Source: Pseudomonas fluorescens NCIMB 11764 (lineage in GTDB: Bacteria > Pseudomonadota > Gammaproteobacteria > Pseudomonadales > Pseudomonadaceae). Taken from it: a stretch of 64,000 bases of DNA. The notes under the pieces are model-generated. The model had not been told where the DNA came from, made no database searches, and was given only the letters and a program-made list of their open reading frames with translations. Position 1 is the stretch's first letter. Each line of letters opens with the position of its first letter. This document shows positions 55,620 to 64,000 of this stretch, piece by piece. The translations under genes were made by a program, and so were the position numbers. The DNA lies in contig NZ_CP010945.1 of assembly GCF_000293885.2 (NCBI RefSeq), positions 5,848,001 through 5,912,000 on the forward strand, given 5' to 3'.

Positions 55620-56891
55620 ATGACGCAAAATGATCCCGGTAACGACTACCCCCTCAGCGAAGTGCCGATGCACGCCCGCAAAGGCCTGGCCTCCACGGCC
55701 ATGGTGCTGCTGGGTTTCACCTTCTTCACGGCCACCATGTTTGCCGGCGGCAAGCTCGGTGTGGCGTTCAGTTTCGGCGAAATGATGGCGGTGATCATCG
55801 TCGGCAATCTGCTGCTGGGGATCTACGCCGCAGCGCTGGGCTACATCGCCTTCAAGAGCGGGCTCAACTCAGTGCTGATGGGGCGTTTCTGCTTCGGGGA
55901 AGTGGGCAGCAAACTCAGCGACCTGATCCTCGGTTTCACCCAGATCGGCTGGTACGCCTGGGGCACCGCCACGGCGGCCGTGGTGCTGGGCAAGTATTTC
56001 GAGTTGAGCGAAGGCACCGTGCTGGGTCTGATGGTGCTGTTCGGCCTCGCGTTTTGCGCCACGGCCTATGTCGGTTATCGCGGACTGGAAATCCTTTCAT
56101 ACATCGCAGTGCCGGCCATGATGTTGCTGCTGATGCTGTCGATGTGGGTCGCGACGGTGAAAGTCGGCGGGCTCGATGGTTTGCTGGCCGTCGTTCCGAC
56201 CAGCACGCTGGACTGGTCCACCGCGATCACCCTGGTGTTTGGCACCTTCGTCAGCGGCGCCACGCAAGCCACCAACTGGACGCGTTTTTCCCGCTCGGCG
56301 CGGGTCGCGGTGCTGGCGAGCCTGATCGGTTTCTTCATCGGCAACGGACTGATGGTGCTGATCGGCGCCTACGGGGCCATCGTTTATCAGCAACCCGATG
56401 TCGTCGAAGTGTTGCTGTTGCAAGGCTTCGCCATGGCTGCGATGGCAATGTTGCTGCTCAACATCTGGAGCACCCAGGACAACACCATCTACAACTTCGC
56501 CGTCGCCGGCTGCAACCTGCTGCGCACCCGCCGTCGCAAGACCGTGACCCTGTCCGGCGCGGTGATCGGCACGCTGCTGGCATTGCTGGGCATGTACGAT
56601 CTGTTGGTGCCGTACCTGATTCTGCTGGGCACCGTGATTCCGCCGATCGGTGGCGTGATCATGGCGGACTTTTTCTTTCGCTACCGTGGTCAATATCCTC
56701 GACTGGCCGATGCTCGGCTACCGGCATTCAACTGGCCGGGTCTGAGTGCTTATGCGGTCGGCACGGTTGCCGCGTTCGGTTCGCCATGGGTCGCGCCGCT
56801 GGTAGGGATTGCCGCTGCCGCGCTAACGTATGTGATATTGACTGGCGTACTCGGTGCCCGTGCCGCCAACGCACCACTACAAGATCTCTAA
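55620..56891 (+). CDS. codB: Cytosine permease
   Basis: AAGGAAC precedes the ATG; 423 residues. It has the twelve-helix nucleobase:cation symporter-1 layout, starting with LSEVPMHARKGLASTAMVLLGF and containing GYRGLEILSYIAVPAMMLL and SGATQATNWTRFSR in mid protein. It takes up cytosine across the inner membrane. It is 13 bases ahead of codA, the classical codBA order. Confidence 0.92.
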   Translation: MTQNDPGNDYPLSEVPMHARKGLASTAMVLLGFTFFTATMFAGGKLGVAFSFGEMMAVIIVGNLLLGIYAAALGYIAFKSGLNSVLMGRFCFGEVGSKLSDLILGFTQIGWYAWGTATAAVVLGKYFELSEGTVLGLMVLFGLAFCATAYVGYRGLEILSYIAVPAMMLLLMLSMWVATVKVGGLDGLLAVVPTSTLDWSTAITLVFGTFVSGATQATNWTRFSRSARVAVLASLIGFFIGNGLMVLIGAYGAIVYQQPDVVEVLLLQGFAMAAMAMLLLNIWSTQDNTIYNFAVAGCNLLRTRRRKTVTLSGAVIGTLLALLGMYDLLVPYLILLGTVIPPIGGVIMADFFFRYRGQYPRLADARLPAFNWPGLSAYAVGTVAAFGSPWVAPLVGIAAAALTYVILTGVLGARAANAPLQDL

Positions 56892-56904
56892 AAGGATTCA
56901 CCTG

Positions 56905-58152
56905 ATGCACATCATCAACGCCCGCCTGCGCAACCAAGAAGGCCTGCATGAATTGCACCTGGAAAACGGCCTGATCAGCAACATTGCCCGTCAGACCGAA
57001 GCGCCGACCCTGGGCCCCGATGACCTGGACGCCGGCGGCAACCTGGTGGTGCCGCCCTTCGTCGAACCGCACATCCACCTCGACGCCACGCTGACTGCCG
57101 GCGAACCGCGCTGGAACATGAGTGGCACGCTGTTCGAAGGCATCGAATGCTGGGGCGAGCGCAAGGTCACGATCACCGAAGAGGACACCAAGACCCGGGC
57201 CAAGAAAACCATCCAGACCCTCGCCGCCCACGGCATCCAGCATGTGCGCACCCACGTCGACGTGACCGACCCGCAGCTCACCGCGCTGAAGGCGATGCTC
57301 GAAGTGCGCGAGGAAAGTCGGCACTTGGTCGACATGCAAATCGTCGCGTTCCCGCAGGAAGGCATCGAGTCGTACCGCAACGGTCGCGAACTGATGGAAG
57401 AAGCGATCCGCATGGGCGCGGACGTGGTCGGCGGGATTCCGCATTTCGAATACACCCGCGACCAGGGCGTGAGCTCGGTGAAATTCCTCATGGACCTGGC
57501 TGAGCGCACAGGTTGCCTGGTGGATGTGCATTGCGATGAAACCGACGACCCGCATTCGCGCTTCCTCGAAGTGCTGGCAGAGGAAGCCCGCAGCCGCGAC
57601 ATGGGTTCGCGGGTCACGGCCAGCCACACCACGGCCATGGGTTCTTACGACAACGCTTACTGCGCCAAACTGTTTCGCCTGCTCGGGCATTCGGGGATCA
57701 GTTTTGTTTCCTGCCCGACCGAAAGCATTCACCTGCAAGGACGCTTCGACAACTTTCCGAAACGCCGCGGCGTGACCCGGGTGAACGAGTTGCTCGAAGC
57801 GGGGATGAACGTGTGTTTCGGCCAGGACTCGATCGTCGACCCCTGGTATCCGCTGGGCAACGGCAACATCCTTCGGGTGCTCGAAGCGGGTCTGCACATC
57901 TGTCACATGCTGGGGTATCGCAACCTGCAAAGCGCGCTGGACCTGGTGACCGACAACAGCGCCAAGGCCATGGCGTTGGGTGAGCGTTATGGACTGGAGC
58001 GCGGACGGCCGGCGAATTTGCTGATTTTATCGGCGGACAGCGATTACGAGGTGATCCGCAGTCAGGGATTGCCGCTGTATTCGGTTCGTGGCGGGAAGGT
58101 ATTGATGAAGCGGCAGATGCCGGTGGTGGAGTTTTTTGGCGAGCAACCCTGA
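56905..58152 (+). CDS. codA: Cytosine deaminase
   Basis: ATG 56905 after AAAGGA gives 415 residues. The amidohydrolase metal ligands are visible: PHIHLDAT (H56, H58), VDVHCDETDD, ASHTTAMGS and the Asp of CFGQDSIVDPWYPLG. It converts cytosine to uracil and ammonia in the cytoplasm, with a single iron or zinc. Cotranscribed with codB; the pair lets the cell use cytosine as a nitrogen or pyrimidine source. Confidence 0.94.
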   Translation: MHIINARLRNQEGLHELHLENGLISNIARQTEAPTLGPDDLDAGGNLVVPPFVEPHIHLDATLTAGEPRWNMSGTLFEGIECWGERKVTITEEDTKTRAKKTIQTLAAHGIQHVRTHVDVTDPQLTALKAMLEVREESRHLVDMQIVAFPQEGIESYRNGRELMEEAIRMGADVVGGIPHFEYTRDQGVSSVKFLMDLAERTGCLVDVHCDETDDPHSRFLEVLAEEARSRDMGSRVTASHTTAMGSYDNAYCAKLFRLLGHSGISFVSCPTESIHLQGRFDNFPKRRGVTRVNELLEAGMNVCFGQDSIVDPWYPLGNGNILRVLEAGLHICHMLGYRNLQSALDLVTDNSAKAMALGERYGLERGRPANLLILSADSDYEVIRSQGLPLYSVRGGKVLMKRQMPVVEFFGEQP

Positions 58153-58172
58153 ATTTTGCTTCGACAGTAATG

Positions 58173-58273
58173 GCGCCTTCGCGAGCAAGCCCGCTCTCAC
58201 ATTTGATCTTCAGTGGACATAAATTATGTGTCGGACAGAGATCTAATGTGTGTGGGCTTGCTCGCGAAGGCGA
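58173..58273. repeat. REP doublet (CTTCGCGAGCAAGCCCGCTC type)
   Basis: GCGCCTTCGCGAGCAAGCCC and GGGCTTGCTCGCGAAGGCGA face each other. The central GATCTTCAGTGGACAT and GTGTCGGACAGA blocks recur in the pair at 33732. Confidence 0.85.
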
Positions 58274-58281
58274 CCCTGAGA

Positions 58282-59274
58282 TCACCGCATCAACCGCGCC
58301 GTACCGAACAGGCTGACCCGACTCAATTCACCGCCCATTTCCTCCAGCAAAATCGGCGCCGTACCACCGGGCATCGCCACGCTCACCTCACCCGCCGCCA
58401 CCCAGCCCACCCGCCACGCCGCACACGCTACTGCGCTCGCACTGGTGCCGGACGACGCGGTCGGGCCTTCCCCGCGTTCAAACACTCGAGCGACAACTCG
58501 CCCTTCTGACGCCCGCATCGCCCATTGCAAATTGATGCCCGCCGGGCACGGCCGCCCTGCTCCCGTCGGCATGGCGTAGGCAATTTGCGTCAAGCCTTCG
58601 GACAACCTCCCTTCGCGCATCTGCTCATTGGACGGCAATGCCTGCGCGTCCTCCACAAGCGTCACGCAGTGCGGATTGCCGACCCGCACGAACTGGCTGC
58701 GGGACCACGCCGGCTCCAGTGCCGACAGCGGTTGAACCTGGCTGAGTTCACGACCGTTCATTGTCACCCCTTCAACCCCGTGCGCACTGACCGCCTCAGG
58801 CCCGAACGCCGGTTTGCCCAGGTCCAGCCAGAAACCCTGAACACCCTCGACCTGCGCGGCGCTCACCGACGTTTCACCCGGTGAAGGCGTATCGGCCTTG
58901 TCGTGATGAACCCTGAGCACACAGGCTTCGCGGTCCGGAAAAAGCCCTTGGTCGCTGAGCGCCTGAGAGAAAATCGTCAACCCGTTGCCACTGCGCTCAG
59001 CCAATGTGCCGTCGGTGTTGACGATCAACAGATCGAACGGCGGCGCTGATTGAAACGGCCCCACCAGTAGCCCATCGCAGCGATGGTCCTTGCTGCCGGC
59101 CGGTTGCGTGCCCGGCGCCCAGGCGCAGAATGCCTCGATGGCCGACTTCGCCCATGCCGCGCGGGTTTGCGCCGCCAGACCGGCCTGTTCCGGTAAATCG
59201 ATCCCTTCGCGACGCACCGCGTCAGGCGCCACTACCGCATAGATGTTGCCTCGAGCATCGTAGAACGGCGTCAT
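58282..59274 (-). CDS. DapF-like protein with both catalytic cysteines replaced by serine
   Basis: GGGAGG lies four to five bases before the ATG at 59274, fixing a 330-residue start. The paired-lobe DapF/proline-racemase fold is recognisable: FYDARGNIYAVV at the start, LAERSGNGLT (~91-100) and ERGEGPTASSGTSASA (~265-281). In true DapF the first is xMCGNG and the second xACGTGA, with two catalytic Cys acting as acid and base. Here S95 and S275 stand at both. A standard two-base epimerase is therefore unlikely. Perhaps an isomerase, dehydratase or binding protein. Confidence 0.8.
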   Translation of the reverse strand: MTPFYDARGNIYAVVAPDAVRREGIDLPEQAGLAAQTRAAWAKSAIEAFCAWAPGTQPAGSKDHRCDGLLVGPFQSAPPFDLLIVNTDGTLAERSGNGLTIFSQALSDQGLFPDREACVLRVHHDKADTPSPGETSVSAAQVEGVQGFWLDLGKPAFGPEAVSAHGVEGVTMNGRELSQVQPLSALEPAWSRSQFVRVGNPHCVTLVEDAQALPSNEQMREGRLSEGLTQIAYAMPTGAGRPCPAGINLQWAMRASEGRVVARVFERGEGPTASSGTSASAVACAAWRVGWVAAGEVSVAMPGGTAPILLEEMGGELSRVSLFGTARLMR

Positions 59275-59439
59275 GACGCCTCCCGTATAACCATCGCAGG
59301 CGTGCAACATATCGCGAAACCGAGACAAGCTGTGCAAGGATGTCACCCTGCCTGAACGCGTAACCGTCCGGACGCTGATCGAACCTCACCGGTGAGTCAC
59401 TGTCCCTTGGGGACGCGACGTTTTTTGCCAAGGATCGAT

Positions 59440-60591
59440 ATGACCAACCTCAACACCCAGACCACCTTCGTGCCCGGACGCCTGGAACAAATGTCCACGC
59501 GCGTGGCTTTTTTCATCGCCGGGTTCGGGATTGCCGCGTGGGCGCCGCTGGTGCCTTACGCCAAGGCGCGGGCCGGGCTGGATGAAGGAACCCTCGGCCT
59601 GCTGTTGTTGTGCCTGGGGGTGGGCTCGATTCTGGCGATGCCGATGGCCGGGATTCTGGCCACGCGCTTCGGCTGCCGGCGGGTGGCGGTCGGTGGCACC
59701 CTGTTGATCTGTGCGGCGCTGCCGCTGCTGGCGACGGTGTCGTCGATTCCGGCGCTGATCGCCGCGTTGTTCATGTTCGGCGCGGGCCTGGGCACGGTGG
59801 ATTCGACGGTGAACCTGCAAGCGGTGATCGTCGAACGGGCCAGCGGCAAGACCATGATGTCGGGTTTCCATGGGCTGTTCAGCCTGGGCGGGATTGTCGG
59901 TGCGGCGGGCGTCAGCGCCTTGCTCGGCTTCGGGGTTTCGCCGCTGGGGGCGATGCTGGTGGTGGTCGTGCTGCTGCTGATCGCGCTGTGCAAAGCCGCG
60001 CCGCACATGTTGCCGTATGGCAGTGAACGTTCGGGGCCGGCGTTTGCCGTTCCCCACGGCATCGTGCTGTTCATCGGCGGAATGTGCTTCATCGTGTTCC
60101 TCGCCGAAGGCGCGGCGCTCGACTGGAGCGCAGTATTCCTGACGCAGGAACGCGGGATCGACACGGCGTACGCAGGCTTGGGCTACGCCGCATTTGCGTT
60201 GACCATGACCGTGGGCCGGTTGACCGGAGACGCGATTGTCCACCGCCTTGGTGCGACACGGGTGATCGTGTTGGGTGGGCTGACGGCCGCCGGCGGCCTG
60301 TTTCTCGCGACATTCGCACCGAGCTGGGAGCTGGCGCTGGTGGGTTATGCACTGCTGGGGGCTGGCTGTTCGAACATCGTGCCAGTGCTGTACACCGCCG
60401 TGGGCAAACAGACGGTGATGCCGGAAAGCGTGGCCGTGCCGGCCATTACAACACTGGGTTATGCGGGGATTCTGGCAGGGCCTGCGGTGATCGGGTTCAT
60501 CGCCCACGGCAGCAGCTTGAGTTTTGCCTTCGGGTTGATGGCGCTGTTGCTGGTGGCGGTCGCTATCGGCGGGAAAGTGTTGAAAGTCTGA
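59440..60591 (+). CDS. MFS transporter (YbjJ/fucose-permease-like)
   Basis: 383 residues with twelve helices, starting MSTRVAFFIAGFGIAAWAPLVPYAKA. It has the MFS motif ILATRFGCRRVAVGG after the second helix and the loop-separated halves. The soluble residues around YGSERSGPAFAVP form the central loop. The substrate is unknown; the neighbour is a DapF-like protein on the other strand. AAGGA lies five bases before the ATG. Confidence 0.83.
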   Translation: MTNLNTQTTFVPGRLEQMSTRVAFFIAGFGIAAWAPLVPYAKARAGLDEGTLGLLLLCLGVGSILAMPMAGILATRFGCRRVAVGGTLLICAALPLLATVSSIPALIAALFMFGAGLGTVDSTVNLQAVIVERASGKTMMSGFHGLFSLGGIVGAAGVSALLGFGVSPLGAMLVVVVLLLIALCKAAPHMLPYGSERSGPAFAVPHGIVLFIGGMCFIVFLAEGAALDWSAVFLTQERGIDTAYAGLGYAAFALTMTVGRLTGDAIVHRLGATRVIVLGGLTAAGGLFLATFAPSWELALVGYALLGAGCSNIVPVLYTAVGKQTVMPESVAVPAITTLGYAGILAGPAVIGFIAHGSSLSFAFGLMALLLVAVAIGGKVLKV

Positions 60592-60608
60592 AAAGCACTG
60601 CGATTAAT

Positions 60609-60703
60609 TGTGGCGAGGGAGCTTGCTCCCGCCGGGGTGCGAAGCGGCCCCGAAAAATGGGACTGCTGCGCAGTCCAGCGGGAGCAAGCTCCCTCGCCAC
60701 AGG
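60609..60703. repeat. REP doublet (GTGGCGAGGGAGCTTGCTCC family)
   Basis: TTGTGGCGAGGGAGCTTGCT and AGCAAGCTCCCTCGCCACAG face each other between the convergent MFS and fecA genes. Confidence 0.85.
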
Positions 60704-60721
60704 TTAATCATCGCTCGTGCA

Positions 60722-63160
60722 TTAAAAGCCGACGCTTGCCTGCACAAAGAACGTGCGTGGCGCGCCGACGTACATGCCCGAGTTGTTGTCGCTGGAGCGG
60801 GTGAAGTACTGCTTGTCGAAAATGTTTTTCACCCCGGCACCGACCTTCAGGTTCGACAGTTGCGCGCCAAAGTCATAACCGCCCCGCACGTTCCAGGTGA
60901 CGTAACCCGGAATGTCGCCGTACTGGCCGTCGGCGGTGCCTTCGGTGATGTAGTTGTTGGTGAAGCTGCCATTGGCATTCACCGCTACGCCCGGCGAGCG
61001 CTGTCTGGACTGGGCAAACGCATCGAGGTTATAGGTCCAGCGGTCGATGTCGTAGCGCAGGCCGGCAGTCGCAACCTGACGCGAATAGAACGGCAGGTCG
61101 CGGCCCTTGAAGCCGGGAATCTCGCCTTCATAAACGGCGCGGGTGTAGGTGATCCCGGCGTTGGCGGTCAGGCCGTCGAGCCGTGGGTCCAGTGCCGCCA
61201 TGTCGTAGTGAACCGAAGCCTCGATGCCCTGGTGCGTGGTTGCGCCGAGGTTGGTCCAGCCCGCGTCGTTGCTGATGTACTGCAACTCTTTATCGAAGTC
61301 GATGTAGAACAGCGTCACTTCGCCGCCCCACACGTCATCGTTGTAACGCGTGCCGACCTCGTAGGTCTTGGCCTTCTCCGGCTCCAGGCCATTGGCGGGT
61401 TCGTCACCCGTGCCGCCCTGGCCGAGCTGGAAATACTGCAGGCTGCCAAACGAGGTTTCGTAGTTGGCGAACAGCTTCCAGGCATCGGAGAGGTGATACA
61501 TCACGCTCAAGGCCGGCAGCGGCTCGTTGCTTTCGATGCTGCGATTCTTTTCCTGCACGCGCTTGCCGGCGGTGTCGAGCACGGGGCGATCGTGCCAGTC
61601 GGTGCTGATGTGTTCGAAACGGATACCGGGCGTGATCGTCCAGTTGCCGACGTCGATTTTGTTATCGATGTACACCGAGTTGGCTTCAGTGCCGCCGGTG
61701 CGGTCCTGATAGACATGGCCGTCCGAGGCCTTGGTCACGACCGGCTCGTTGTTGACCAGCGCCAGACGACTGGCCTCTTCGTGCATGGCTTCCTTGAGGT
61801 AGCGATAACCGACGCTGACTTCCTGGGTGGTCGGGCCGACGTCGAACACATGGGACACCCGCGGTTCGATGCCGAGGGTGTAGTAAGTGCGCGGGAACGA
61901 GCCAAGGGTTTTCTGATCGCGGGCGGCGATGTTGCTGCCACGGAAGCTGTCGGAGTAGTAGGTCAACACTTCGGCCTGGGTGCGGTCATCGATCTGCCGC
62001 GTCCACTTGAAGGAAATGTCCTTGCGACGTCCGCTGAAGTTGTCGTTGTTGCGGTCGGACTGAAACGGATTGGCATCGTATTGCGCCTGGGTCAGGCCGC
62101 CGGGCATGTCGGCGCTGGCGTCGTAGTAATGCAGGTTGAGGCTGAAATCGTCGACATCGGTCGGTGCCCAATGGGTCTTGAGAATCACGTCGTCGATGTC
62201 GTTGCCCTGGTTGCGCTCACGGTAACCGTTGCCGTTCACGCCCGAGTACAACAGCGCCACGCCGATGCCGTTGTCCGCCGTTCCGCCGACGAACGCCGTA
62301 TCGATGTGTTTCCAGCCACCGTGTCGGGAGGTTTCCAGGGTAGTGCCGATTTCGGCGGAAGCTTTTTCCGGGATGGCGCGGGTCACGAAGTTGATCACAC
62401 CGCCGACGTTTTGCGGCCCGTAGCGCACGGAACCGGCGCCGCGAACCACGTCGATGCTTTCAAGGTTGCCCGAGGAGATCGGCGCCATGGACAGCTGCGG
62501 CTGGCCATAAGGGGCAAACGCTGCCGGCACGCCGTCGATCAGCACCGTGGAGCGTGGCGACAGGCGCGACGTCAGGCCCCGTACACCGACGTTCAGGGAA
62601 ATGTCGCTGCCGCCGGTGCCGTTGGCTTCCTGCACTTGCACACCGGGCACACGCTTGAGCACGTCACCGACGTTCATCGCACCCTGCTCGACCATGGCTT
62701 CGCGGCGGATCACCGTACGCGCGCCGGGGTGGTTTTGCACCACGGCGGCATCGGCGTCGCCGAGCCAGTCGCCGACCACTTTGATGTCGGTCACGCCCAG
62801 TTCCAGCGGGCCGTTGGCGGCGGGAGTCGACGCCTGGGTCAGGGTCACCGCCCCCTCGTCGATCTGATACTCGAGGCCGCTGCCTTGCAACAACTGGCGC
62901 AAGGCCTGTTCCGGCGAGAGGTTGCCATCCACCGCCGGGGCTTGCTTACCGGCGACCAGTTCAGGACTGAAAAAAACCTGCAACGAGGTTTGCTGGCCGA
63001 GTTCACTGAGCGCCTGACCCAAGGGTTGCGCCGGAATGTGAATGGCATCGGCGGCAAAGGCCTGAGGCAGCGCAACGTTGACCGCCAGCGCAAGGGCCAG
63101 CGGCAACCAAGGACGTTTGTTGTTTCGAGCAGCGTTGTTTTTAGCGGTGTTTTTTTTCAC
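60722..63160 (-). CDS. fecA: TonB-dependent ferric-dicitrate receptor (FecA) with STN signalling domain
   Basis: 812 residues. Signal peptide (~1-36), then an STN (secretin/TonB N-terminal) domain (~37-110, IHIPAQPLGQALSELG, LRQLLQGSGLEY) used for sigma signalling, the plug (~125-265, with VLKRVPGVQVQEANGTGG) and a 22-strand barrel ending FFVQASVGF with the terminal Phe. Overall pattern fits FecA. It imports ferric citrate through the outer membrane with TonB energy and signals to FecR. Its own start is 97 bases from the fecR stop. Confidence 0.91.
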   Translation of the reverse strand: MKKNTAKNNAARNNKRPWLPLALALAVNVALPQAFAADAIHIPAQPLGQALSELGQQTSLQVFFSPELVAGKQAPAVDGNLSPEQALRQLLQGSGLEYQIDEGAVTLTQASTPAANGPLELGVTDIKVVGDWLGDADAAVVQNHPGARTVIRREAMVEQGAMNVGDVLKRVPGVQVQEANGTGGSDISLNVGVRGLTSRLSPRSTVLIDGVPAAFAPYGQPQLSMAPISSGNLESIDVVRGAGSVRYGPQNVGGVINFVTRAIPEKASAEIGTTLETSRHGGWKHIDTAFVGGTADNGIGVALLYSGVNGNGYRERNQGNDIDDVILKTHWAPTDVDDFSLNLHYYDASADMPGGLTQAQYDANPFQSDRNNDNFSGRRKDISFKWTRQIDDRTQAEVLTYYSDSFRGSNIAARDQKTLGSFPRTYYTLGIEPRVSHVFDVGPTTQEVSVGYRYLKEAMHEEASRLALVNNEPVVTKASDGHVYQDRTGGTEANSVYIDNKIDVGNWTITPGIRFEHISTDWHDRPVLDTAGKRVQEKNRSIESNEPLPALSVMYHLSDAWKLFANYETSFGSLQYFQLGQGGTGDEPANGLEPEKAKTYEVGTRYNDDVWGGEVTLFYIDFDKELQYISNDAGWTNLGATTHQGIEASVHYDMAALDPRLDGLTANAGITYTRAVYEGEIPGFKGRDLPFYSRQVATAGLRYDIDRWTYNLDAFAQSRQRSPGVAVNANGSFTNNYITEGTADGQYGDIPGYVTWNVRGGYDFGAQLSNLKVGAGVKNIFDKQYFTRSSDNNSGMYVGAPRTFFVQASVGF

Positions 63161-63257
63161 GTCGAACCTAGCCCTGTGGATCGCAAGAGTATGCGTTTGT
63201 TAATGCAAACCAGTTGCAGTTAGGCTAGAAGACGATGAACTCGAAAAAAACCTGAAT

Positions 63258-64000
63258 TTATTGTGAAATTATTTCCTGACTGCCGTCATCGAGGGTGCGC
63301 ACGGCCACCGGCAGGATGTTCGGCAAGGCCTTGAGCAGCGCATCGGTGTTGTCGGACTTGAACACACTGGTCAGGCGCAGATTGCCGACTTTGTCGTTGC
63401 CGACGGTGAGGGGTTTCTCCCGATAGCGCGACACTTCCTCAGCCACTTCGGCAAGGCTGGCGTTGTTGAACACCAGTTTGCCGCTGCGCCAGGCGGTCAG
63501 TTCCGCCGGGTTAACGGCATACGCCGCCGCGACGGTGCCCTGGGCGTCGACACGTGTACCGAGGCCGGCAGTGAGGCTGATGAATTCGTTGTCGGGCGCA
63601 CCGCGCCCCTGAACCTTGACCGTGCCTTGCTCCACCACGACCCGGGTGTCGCTGACGCCGCGACGCACATCGAAGCGGGTCCCGGTGACCGTGACTTTGC
63701 CGCTGCCCGCCTCGACCACGAACGGCCGATCGCTGTCGTGCGCGACGCTGAACATCGCCTCGCCTTCCATCAGCTCAATGTCTCGATGGCCTTTTTCATA
63801 GCGCACTTGAAGGCGGCTGCGGCTGTTCAGATCGATCACCGAACCGTCCGGCAACGCCACCTGGCGACGTTCGCCCAGGGCCGTCGAAAACTCGGCGGTG
63901 TAAGACGTGGGTTGATTCAAGCCGCTGAACAGTCCCAGGCCGAGCGCCACGGCCAGTACACTGGCCGCCACGGCATAACGCACCAGCGGATGACGTTTGC
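63258..64000 (-). CDS. fecR: FecR-type anti-sigma/signal transducer, 5' partial at window edge
   Basis: The visible ~247 residues begin in a membrane helix (VRYAVAASVLAVALGLGLF) and contain the periplasmic FecR domain with RRQVALPDGSVIDLNSRSRL, VTGTRFDVRRGVSDTRVVVE and the C-terminal half that contacts the STN domain. The cytoplasmic N-terminus and the sigma factor fecI lie beyond 64000. It transduces receptor occupancy to FecI. The frame is open to the edge. Confidence 0.92.
   Translation of the reverse strand, partial: KRHPLVRYAVAASVLAVALGLGLFSGLNQPTSYTAEFSTALGERRQVALPDGSVIDLNSRSRLQVRYEKGHRDIELMEGEAMFSVAHDSDRPFVVEAGSGKVTVTGTRFDVRRGVSDTRVVVEQGTVKVQGRGAPDNEFISLTAGLGTRVDAQGTVAAAYAVNPAELTAWRSGKLVFNNASLAEVAEEVSRYREKPLTVGNDKVGNLRLTSVFKSDNTDALLKALPNILPVAVRTLDDGSQEIISQ

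Noticed and set aside
58282..59274. Housekeeping diaminopimelate epimerase
   Set aside because: Both catalytic Cys are Ser and there is no lysine-pathway neighbour.
60608..63223. An 871-codon plus-strand frame opposite fecA
   Set aside because: It starts in REP DNA and is explained by third-position GC bias in fecA. No family match in the translation.

Overview
The window reads as a chromosomal segment of a Pseudomonas of the fluorescens/putida type. The protein families are typical of that genus: an AmpR-AmpC pair, glucarate catabolism, FecR/FecA, a second hemB, selD-selU, Cache chemoreceptors and a tandem PepSY two-component operon. The DNA is GC-rich. The intergenic spaces carry many Pseudomonas-type REP/REPIN palindromes, in at least three sequence families. 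No tRNA, rRNA, CRISPR array, prophage or intact insertion sequence was seen.

Layout. 1-7.4 kb: end of a SNF2-type helicase, a shikimate dehydrogenase-like enzyme, a secreted Pro/Tyr repeat protein, two small orphan proteins, an AI-2E family permease, the tRNA-modifying U32 protein TrhP, and a LysR regulator divergent from an EamA transporter. 7.6-11.6 kb: a GntR/FCD regulator divergent from a glucarate transporter and glucarate dehydratase, with two candidate operators between them. 11.6-13.9 kb: divergent ampR and ampC. 13.9-24.5 kb: mixed housekeeping and stress genes, including a periplasmic aldose epimerase, an aldo/keto reductase, DNA polymerase II, a CBS protein, a GST and a DUF4349 lipoprotein. 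24.6-27.1 kb: a DUF3455 gene, an ECF sigma factor and its anti-sigma factor, then a small secreted protein made of seven 13-residue repeats. 27.1-38.9 kb: a DUF1615 lipoprotein, an FAD monooxygenase, a zinc-type HemB, PhzF, a GST, a histidine phosphatase, SelU/SelD, a quinone oxidoreductase with XapX, an AraC regulator and small conserved proteins. A 54-residue metallothionein lies at 38923-39087. 39.1-50 kb: a split YdcZ-type transporter pair with a LysR gene, two chemoreceptors flanking an NhaC-like antiporter, and a PepSY-PepSY-response regulator-histidine kinase operon. 50-54.5 kb: a patatin-like protein, QueD and a Tc-toxin C-subunit-like Rhs protein. 54.6-64 kb: an alpha/beta hydrolase, cytosine permease and deaminase, a DapF-like protein lacking both catalytic cysteines, an MFS transporter, and fecR-fecA running off the end.

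The most striking object is the gene at 51752-54460. Its first 640 residues match the architecture of Tc insecticidal toxin C subunits (TccC), the Rhs cocoon that encloses and releases a C-terminal toxin. The variable C-terminal part is not an ordinary enzyme toxin: it holds six consecutive eukaryotic-style C2H2 zinc fingers with TGEKP-like linkers. It is encoded by DNA much richer in A+T than the core, and the break falls at the core boundary. No immunity gene lies beside it. The best reading is an orphan TccC whose cargo is a DNA-binding, nucleus-targeting effector, which I do not know to have been described.
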